A stretch of 64,000 nt of DNA, from NCBI RefSeq assembly GCF_901709675.1, contig NC_051107.1, positions 1,123,501-1,187,500 on the forward strand. Direction: 5' to 3'. This DNA is from Syngnathus acus. Its lineage: Eukaryota; Chordata; Actinopteri; Syngnathiformes; Syngnathidae. A model generated the notes under the pieces. The model did no database searches and was not told the origin of the DNA. It saw only the letters and a list, made by a program, of their open reading frames with translations. Position 1 is the first letter of the stretch, and every line of letters starts with the position of its first letter. The position numbers and the translations under genes are program-made. Positions 58,721-64,000 of this stretch are shown here, piece by piece.

Positions 58721-59399
58721 ACCCTTCCACCACCCGTCTGTCTTGTTTCACTGGGCAGGAAACCACAGCATACATTATTCAACGTCTTCCTCGGATGCAC
58801 ATTTTGCATGCTGATGGGTAGCATACGACGGGGGTGGTGGGAAAGGAGTGAAAAACACAAGTACTTGCGGGAAAGGTCGTTACGATGAAAGAGACACCAC
58901 CAACACCTGCCGAGTTGCGGCAGTCGCATCATCGGCTTCGTGCCAAAATAAGTCTGGATCGGAATGGGAATCAATGAGCGCGCATGGATGCTGTCCCGTG
59001 GCGCACAAAAAGGCAAAATAAGAGAAGCAAAAGACGCTTGAATGATTCACATCAGTGTGAATCAGGAGAATGAATTGAAAGTGAATTGATTGGCGTTGCA
59101 CTGCCCGCGTGATGGTTGAACCGATTGACTCTAAATAATTATACACTTGAAGAGGTCAATTAAGGGAAGTTCAAGAAAACTACGATCAAGTCATGAACGG
59201 CCCTTCAAAGCTGGAAGACTACAGCCACCGCTTCCAGTACATCTGATGCCCAGAACTGACGTTTCTGCACCAAAAACAGAGGTAAGATAGATGATTATCG
59301 AACTAAAAAACATTTCCACACATCCTATTACGCAAGACATCCAGACTACCAGAAAATGGAAAAAGTACAGAAGCTTTGATTTTGATATCTTCCTCAGTC

Positions 59400-59848
59400 G
59401 TGGTTCCAAAATCAATTAATTGACAAGGAATCATTATCAACTTAATCGACAACTAAATCATTTGATTATTAATTTAGAACCATTTTTACCTTCTAAACAT
59501 CAAATAATCTAATGTTTCTCTCTCAACGGTAATTATGCATTGATTTTTTTTTTTTGTCATTCCTGTCATTCTTTAGTCATTCCCGACAACACTTAACACG
59601 ACATTTGTAAACGCACTAGTAACTGAAAAGGATGCCAAATGCCTTTTGGCATCACCAACAGTACAACATGAATCCCTTTTGTGTGATATTGAGTGTTATT
59701 TAATTGTTTTTATCACTATAAATACCCAATAAACAGTAAATGGGGGGGAAACGGTTTTGTGATGTACCTTCATTATAAAATAAACTGTCGTATTATTACT
59801 CGATAGAATAATCGATCCTAAAAATATTCAATAGTGACAGCCCTAGTT
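59400..59848 (-). repeat. dispersed AT-rich repeat, copy E
   Basis: On the minus strand it begins AGGGCTGTCACTATTGAATA, has ATCGATTATTCTATCGAGTA and a TTTACTGTTTATTGGGTATT block like copy A, and ends GTCAATTAATTGATTTTGG. Most of the interior has diverged. It is the only copy here with both ends roughly visible. Confidence 0.55.
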
Positions 59849-60667
59849 CCATGTAATTATCGCAAACTCCTTTGGTTTTTGATATGAACCCCACAAAACA
59901 GAATTTCTGATCATACGTTGTGTCGGTACAATAAAATAAATGGGTTGCTTGTGTCTCAAAGGGCATCCGGCACAGAAACTGTGCCAAACAAATCATACAA
60001 GTGACTCGCTGTAGACTGATGGGACAAGCTGATAATCGCAACAACTTCAAGAGCCAACAGATGATCAGACCATTGCGGATTTGATAAGAAGGGAGTACTC
60101 AAGCATAAAATCATCCAGATTATGTGTGTAACAAGGCTGTCAAGACTACTGTCATGTGATGGATTTGTTGCAATCGGCAAAAAGAGAGAAAAGAAGTAAA
60201 GCCAGACTCAGATCTCCCTGATGCCATTGACTATAGTTACATAACATAATGATGGCAGAAACTCATGGTAGGTGCCAATACTGTCGACCTCGCGAACGTC
60301 TCGGTCTCGACTCATTAAAAATGCAGCACCAGTGCATTGGGAGTCGTTTTAAGGCCGGCTTCCGCTTTTACGAATGCAACAGGACATGAGTGATTGTGCT
60401 TCGTCTGGAGCTGACTCATCCTAGAGAAAACACTTTTGACGAGAAGAAAAAACAAAACAACAACATCCCCCTCAGAGGTTAGGTTTTGAAGTCATAACTG
60501 GGGAGTACTGAGGGAAAACAAAAATCAACAAAGGCTCGGTTTGTCTGTGAAGGGGGAGGGGGGTGCAGGTGAGAGAAATTGAACAGAAGATGGAAGAAAA
60601 AGCAAAAGGGAATGTCTGGGGAGTGATGCTATTACAATGTTGCCGACACACCACTGCAGGAAAACAC

Positions 60668-60697
60668 CACCACACACACACACACACACACACACAG
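60668..60697. repeat. (CA)n microsatellite
   Basis: About 15 CA units. Confidence 0.9.
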
Positions 60698-62404
60698 TGG
60701 CAACAAAAAGTCACAAGGTGAGGGATTAAAGGAAGATCAAAACGGTGAGCAAAATCTGTGGCAAGAAAGACCTCGCAACGAGGCGGATAGAGTTTCTGTT
60801 TATCAAGTTTAAATGGAGGCAAAGCGGATCACACCTTCAGCCAGCTCCACATAAGTGGATCGGTAAATTGCAGAGATTTCGAAGCGTTGAATCAACATGG
60901 CATCAAGCGGACAAAAAGTCATTGATGACGCCTGTTGCTTTGATGAATGCCGCCAAATATCATTCATGAGAAAACGCACGCAATCAAACGCCATTCAGAG
61001 ATTAATCCTTACGCGCGTCACATCCAGCAACTGGCAATCGAACCTCTGCAAGGGATGGACCAGTTTCTTCTCAGCGTGCTGCATTAGATATTTATTTGAC
61101 GCAGCGGCAGGGACTTCTTCACTCGTCCCTCATTAGCGGCACCTACTGCACTTCCTCTCACCTCTGTGCTTCCTTTTCCGCCTTCAAGGATCTTTTAAAG
61201 GTGGGGATGTTAGCAGTGGGCAGAGGCTTCTATTTTGGTCAGTTGAGAAAAAACAAACTTGGAGCAAGGTTGTTTAACCATCAGAAGATGACTAAAGTTT
61301 CTTTGGCTTCGGATGGGGAGGCTGGAAGCGACAGAAGTGAGTCAGGGGCCCTTCGTTTTCATAAGGTTGTTTTAAATTGCGCACACGGTCTCTAGGACAT
61401 TAGAAAACTCAGTTCTGAATTAAGCTCAACTGCAGAAATCCTGGGATCCAATCGTTTTATCACTGATCAGGCCCCAGAGTGAACCCTGACTAGAAGAAAG
61501 TCATTCCCTGAGGTGACCAGGAAAACGTTACACTTGGGGTTACTCTTTGAATAGAAAGCAGGAGATATGCATCAGTTAGCCTGTTAGCATTACCAACACG
61601 AACGATGCGTCCTGTTGTCACGTCGAACGGACAAGGTCTGCATAATCGCCGAGGCAACAAGGCTTTCTTTATCAAACTGTGGGCAACCCCCTAGCCGCCC
61701 CCCCCACCCCACCAAAACCATTTCCATTACAATTAAACACCAAAGGACATGAGTGTCAGCCACCGACACAAAAAGGCCCTTTAAACGCCGAGATAGCGAT
61801 GAAGAGTGTGTGTGTGTGTGCGGGGGGGATTGTGTGTGTGTGGCCTGAGCAAGTAAGCGGTGGCGGGATTATAGCTAGCTCCCCAATCGTGGCTATGGTC
61901 CATTCGCCGCTTCCTATGAAAAAGCCATTAGCATGTGAATGAACGGGCGCACAGTGGATGGAGTTTTCTTAAGCCTGAACGCACTGATCCGCAACCAGGT
62001 GAGCCGAGAACACACTGGAAGGGAATTTCAGTCGAGAAGAAGGTTGCCGTTCGTTGCTATTTTATTGAAGGTCGGACACGTCAAGCTTTAAGCGCCTGTA
62101 AGATTCGGCGACGCTGCCCCACTTCCTTTGTTTATCCATTTTTCCATTTGCTTCGCTTAAATAACCCCAGTTTCCGTTTACTGTTTTTTTTTTGCCTTCT
62201 TTTGCAACTCGCGTATATTTTATTGCCGCTGTTCGTGTTTTTTATGCGCGAGCGGTTTGTTTTTCTATTTTCAAATCGATAAGCCCGTGATTATAAAGTG
62301 AGTTAAACCTCGGTCGTTTGCTCGTTTTTTGAAATACGCCACTCGGCTAAATTGGATTTTTGACATGGTGGCGTGCACAACAAAACAAGAGCAGAAGGGG
62401 TTTG

Positions 62405-62405
<1 letters not shown>

Positions 62406-62434
<29 letters not shown>
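62406..62434. repeat. poly(T) run
   Basis: About 29 consecutive T, possibly the tail of a retroposed minus-strand sequence. No element body was recognised next to it. Confidence 0.85.
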
Positions 62435-62437
<3 letters not shown>

Positions 62438-62569
62438 TCCAAGCGGGGCCTCTCCGCAGTAATAAAAGTAAAATAGACATTGGTCACACATCATTGCGCC
62501 AAAATGCACTCTCAGACAGAATGGCGGGTTTTAGCACCAACACGGAGAAAGCGGGGTGGTGGCTCTTAC

Positions 62570-62679
62570 CTCTCTTTGCATCACCAGCTCTTTGGTGAAC
62601 AGCATGGCCTCATCACTGAAAGGCTCCGCTACCTGCATGCCGCCTGGAGTGTTCCTGGAACTGCGTGGACACTCGATAC
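62570..62679 (-). CDS. snd1: snd1 exon: start of the fourth SN-like domain
   Basis: 110 bp, acceptor TGTATCCCAG, donor GTAAGA. It completes a Gly codon and reads IECPRSSRNTPGGMQVAEPF then SDEAMLFTKELVMQRE. Human SND1 has GIECPRGARNLPG, EPFSEEATLFTKEL and LQRE. The end is in phase 0 and joins directly to VEVEVE of exon 30714-30902. It is the most upstream snd1 exon in the window; earlier exons lie beyond 64000. Confidence 0.94.
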
Positions 62680-63797
62680 CTGGGATACACATACAACAAA
62701 ACCGCCGCTGGATATAAATCCTGCTTTATTTGCTAGAAATAGACTTTCTGGAAAGGGGGGGGTTGGGTGTCTGTCAGGATAATAACGAGGTGACATGGTT
62801 TGAAAAAATGATTCAGGGACTCCAACTTATACGGCCGAGAGAAAGTGTGCAACTCCAAACTCCGAAATAATCCTGACAACAAGATCACCTGCCTCAATTT
62901 CGTGGTTCTTGAATTATTCATCAGGAATCGAGCAAGCACTTTGCGACGTACTACAATCCGTGGCGAGATCCCGGTTCCCAGGTCTTGGTTCTTGTCGACT
63001 TAAGTGACTTTTCGCTCACACCACGTTAGACTTGAAAACATGGCAGTCGGTTACAAGAAACATTGAAGGACCTAGCCGGCCGGACAGGGCAGAGCTATGT
63101 TGTGTTCGTTTGGATCAATGTAAAAAATCCATCCATCCATTTACATTGATCTGTAATAGTGCCTTCTCTCCCAAATTCTTTTCCATCCTGAAATTTTAGG
63201 CTCGTGCATTTTCAACTTCACGGAAGGTCCAGATCAATATACCTTTCCGCCCATTCATCCGATTCAAAGGCTTTTTGTTAAAGTGAACTGAAAGCCTGCC
63301 AGGCTGACTATGCGCCACCGGTTATGTCATTAACAAGACTGCGGGCGGGCGGCCAAAAAAACACGGGACTGGCGGCGACGTGGCGACTTTACTGTTAATG
63401 GCATAACAGAACACGAAGCATTTTACACAGAAGACACACACCCACCACAATTTGGGATCCAGAGATAGAAGGTAGAAGGTTTGACCCAAATTGGTTAACT
63501 CCGATTAAGATTTTTTTCTTAAATAGCTCGCTAGTAATATACTAAGCTCCTCCCCACAGAGCACCGGTTGCCTTGGTGACATTTATTATTACATAACTCC
63601 CACCTGTCACCGAGCCAAACATCTGGCTCAGACAACTGCTGATTCATCTTATGTGACCCCCAGAGAAACAAAACCTACACTGATGACAAGAGACACACAC
63701 ATACACACACAAGCGCCCCCCCCGAGCGTACATGTCAATCCACCAAGCGACACATCAATCATCAGATGTGGTCTGGGAGGACGTTTGGAGTGGCTGC
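62680..63797. other. snd1 intron upstream of exon 62570-62679
   Basis: No further snd1 exon was found on the minus strand. A small CCATCCATCCATTTAC remnant at 63130 and CA runs near 63430 and 63700 are the only repeats noted. Confidence 0.5.
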
Positions 63798-63861
63798 TTA
63801 ACCCTTGTATGGTGTTCGGGTTTCTGGGACCCGTTTTCAGTTTTTAATCAAAAGAAAAAAT
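63798..63861 (+). mobile_element. end of a piggyBac-like MITE
   Basis: TTAA followed by CCCTTGTATGGTGTTCGGGT and TTCTGGGACCCG. TTAA targets and CCCTTGTRTGGTGTTCGGGT-like ends are seen in fish piggyBac-type MITEs. Only one end is present, and it passes into LINE sequence near 63862. Confidence 0.45.
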
Positions 63862-64000
63862 ATAGATCTTGCTTTTCTGAATCCACACTGCGGCTCCGGA
63901 TACACACGGTCAGCTAGGACCTGTAGGCGGGCAAGGATAACACGGGCAAAGACCTTGCCAACTACGTTCAGTAGAGAGATACCACGGTAACTATCACAAC
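63862..64000 (-). pseudogene. LINE reverse transcriptase fragment, runs off the right edge
   Basis: On the minus strand from the window edge: CDSYRGISLLNVVGKVFARV then ILARLQVLADRVYPEPQCGF and RKARS. This is the RT finger/palm region, like YRGISLLSITGKLFARVVLN and LYPESQAGFRAGRS in the LINE at 16655-18965 but clearly diverged from it. It breaks off at about 63862, so the 3' part of the element is missing. More of it should lie to the right. Confidence 0.85.

Larger units (their letters stand above)
49946..59399. other. snd1 intron downstream of lrrc4, no gene recognised
   Basis: About 9.5 kb. It holds a 28-bp perfect tandem pair at 50625-50680, GT and G runs at 50995-51030, 51390-51410 and 51593-51611, a 37-bp direct repeat at 53586-53645, and repeat copy D at 57120. 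Short ORFs at 51679, 55299, 56232 and 57576 have no recognisable domain and no splice context. G-rich tracts (52225-52240, 52320-52390) are frequent on the + strand. Confidence 0.5.
30903..62569. other. 31.7-kb snd1 intron that hosts lrrc4
   Basis: The exons on either side are adjacent in the protein (QRE then VEVEVE), so no snd1 exon is missed inside. It contains lrrc4 on the opposite strand (about 44.7-49.9 kb), a 1.1-kb MITE, a SINE, a Tc1 relic, long microsatellites and AT-rich repeats, all listed separately. The stretches 31000-33280, 34400-36520, 36840-38400 and 39660-44700 show no gene. Their short ORFs are low in information or cross repeats. A GC-richer patch at 42700-43000 is unassigned. 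Confidence 0.6.
602..62679 (-). other. snd1: snd1 gene (Tudor-SN), internal part: seven exons seen in this window
   Basis: SND1 is a cytoplasmic and nuclear RNA-binding nuclease/coactivator built of four SN-like domains plus a Tudor domain inserted in a fifth SN fold. It is linked to RISC, spliceosome assembly and transcriptional coactivation. The gene reads right to left. Coding exons in transcript order are 62570-62679, 30714-30902, 12787-12928, 8146-8269, 7923-7992, 5933-6046 and 602-805. Every exon edge has a GT donor and AG acceptor on the minus strand, and the phases chain without a break: phase 1 entry, 0, 0, then split Gly and Trp codons, then 0, 0. Introns are 31.7 kb, 17.8 kb, 4.5 kb, 153 bp, 1.9 kb and 5.1 kb. 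The conceptual protein matches the C-terminal third of vertebrate SND1 residue for residue in long stretches, from the sequence I remember of the human protein. The final coding exon(s), ending in the region known as LWRYGDFR in human, were not found in 1-601 and should lie to the left. Confidence 0.95.

Overview
This is nuclear DNA from a ray-finned fish, most likely a spiny-rayed teleost. It holds spliced vertebrate genes, teleost-type LINEs, tRNA-derived SINEs, cut-and-paste transposons and MITEs, and long CA/GT, TATACA and CATC microsatellites. The species cannot be fixed from the sequence alone.

The frame of the window is one gene, snd1 (Tudor-SN / p100 coactivator), on the minus strand. 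It runs from beyond the right edge to beyond the left edge. Seven consecutive internal coding exons can be placed to the base: 62570-62679, 30714-30902, 12787-12928, 8146-8269, 7923-7992, 5933-6046 and 602-805. All have GT-AG introns and phases that join without a break. They encode part of the fourth SN-like domain, the linker, the Tudor domain with its methylarginine cage, and most of the split fifth SN domain. The final exon(s) lie left of position 1, and the N-terminal exons lie right of position 64000.

The 31.7-kb snd1 intron between 30903 and 62569 contains a second gene on the opposite strand: lrrc4 (netrin-G ligand 2), with a single coding exon at 46527-49364. LRRC4 is also nested antisense inside SND1 in human, so this is an old vertebrate arrangement. 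The extracellular part, membrane span and C-terminal PDZ ligand are conventional. The cytoplasmic tail is not: about 265 residues of roughly 32 degenerate short Tyr/Phe-Ser/Thr-Pro-Lys/His repeats sit where human LRRC4 has a short stretch. This is the most unusual feature of the window.

The rest is intronic and rich in mobile DNA. Left part (1-31 kb): a Rex3/RTE-like LINE inserted into a SINE with a clean 11-bp target duplication (2972-5178); a deleted Tc1-type transposon with long inverted repeats and a D34E transposase fragment (6464-7234); a small TA-flanked MITE (9155-9388); a second, different LINE with a 613-codon reverse transcriptase ORF ending in a zinc finger (16655-18965); and several copies of an AT-rich 'CGATTAATCGA' repeat. 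Right part (31-64 kb): a 1.1-kb MITE with perfect 28-bp inverted ends and an internal 251-bp tandem array (33286-34398); a full tRNA-headed SINE (36521-36832); a Tc1 relic near 39.3 kb; the lrrc4 gene; about 12 kb with no recognisable gene; and, at the right edge, a MITE end abutting a LINE reverse transcriptase fragment. No RNA gene, CRISPR array, viral gene or prokaryotic feature was recognised.
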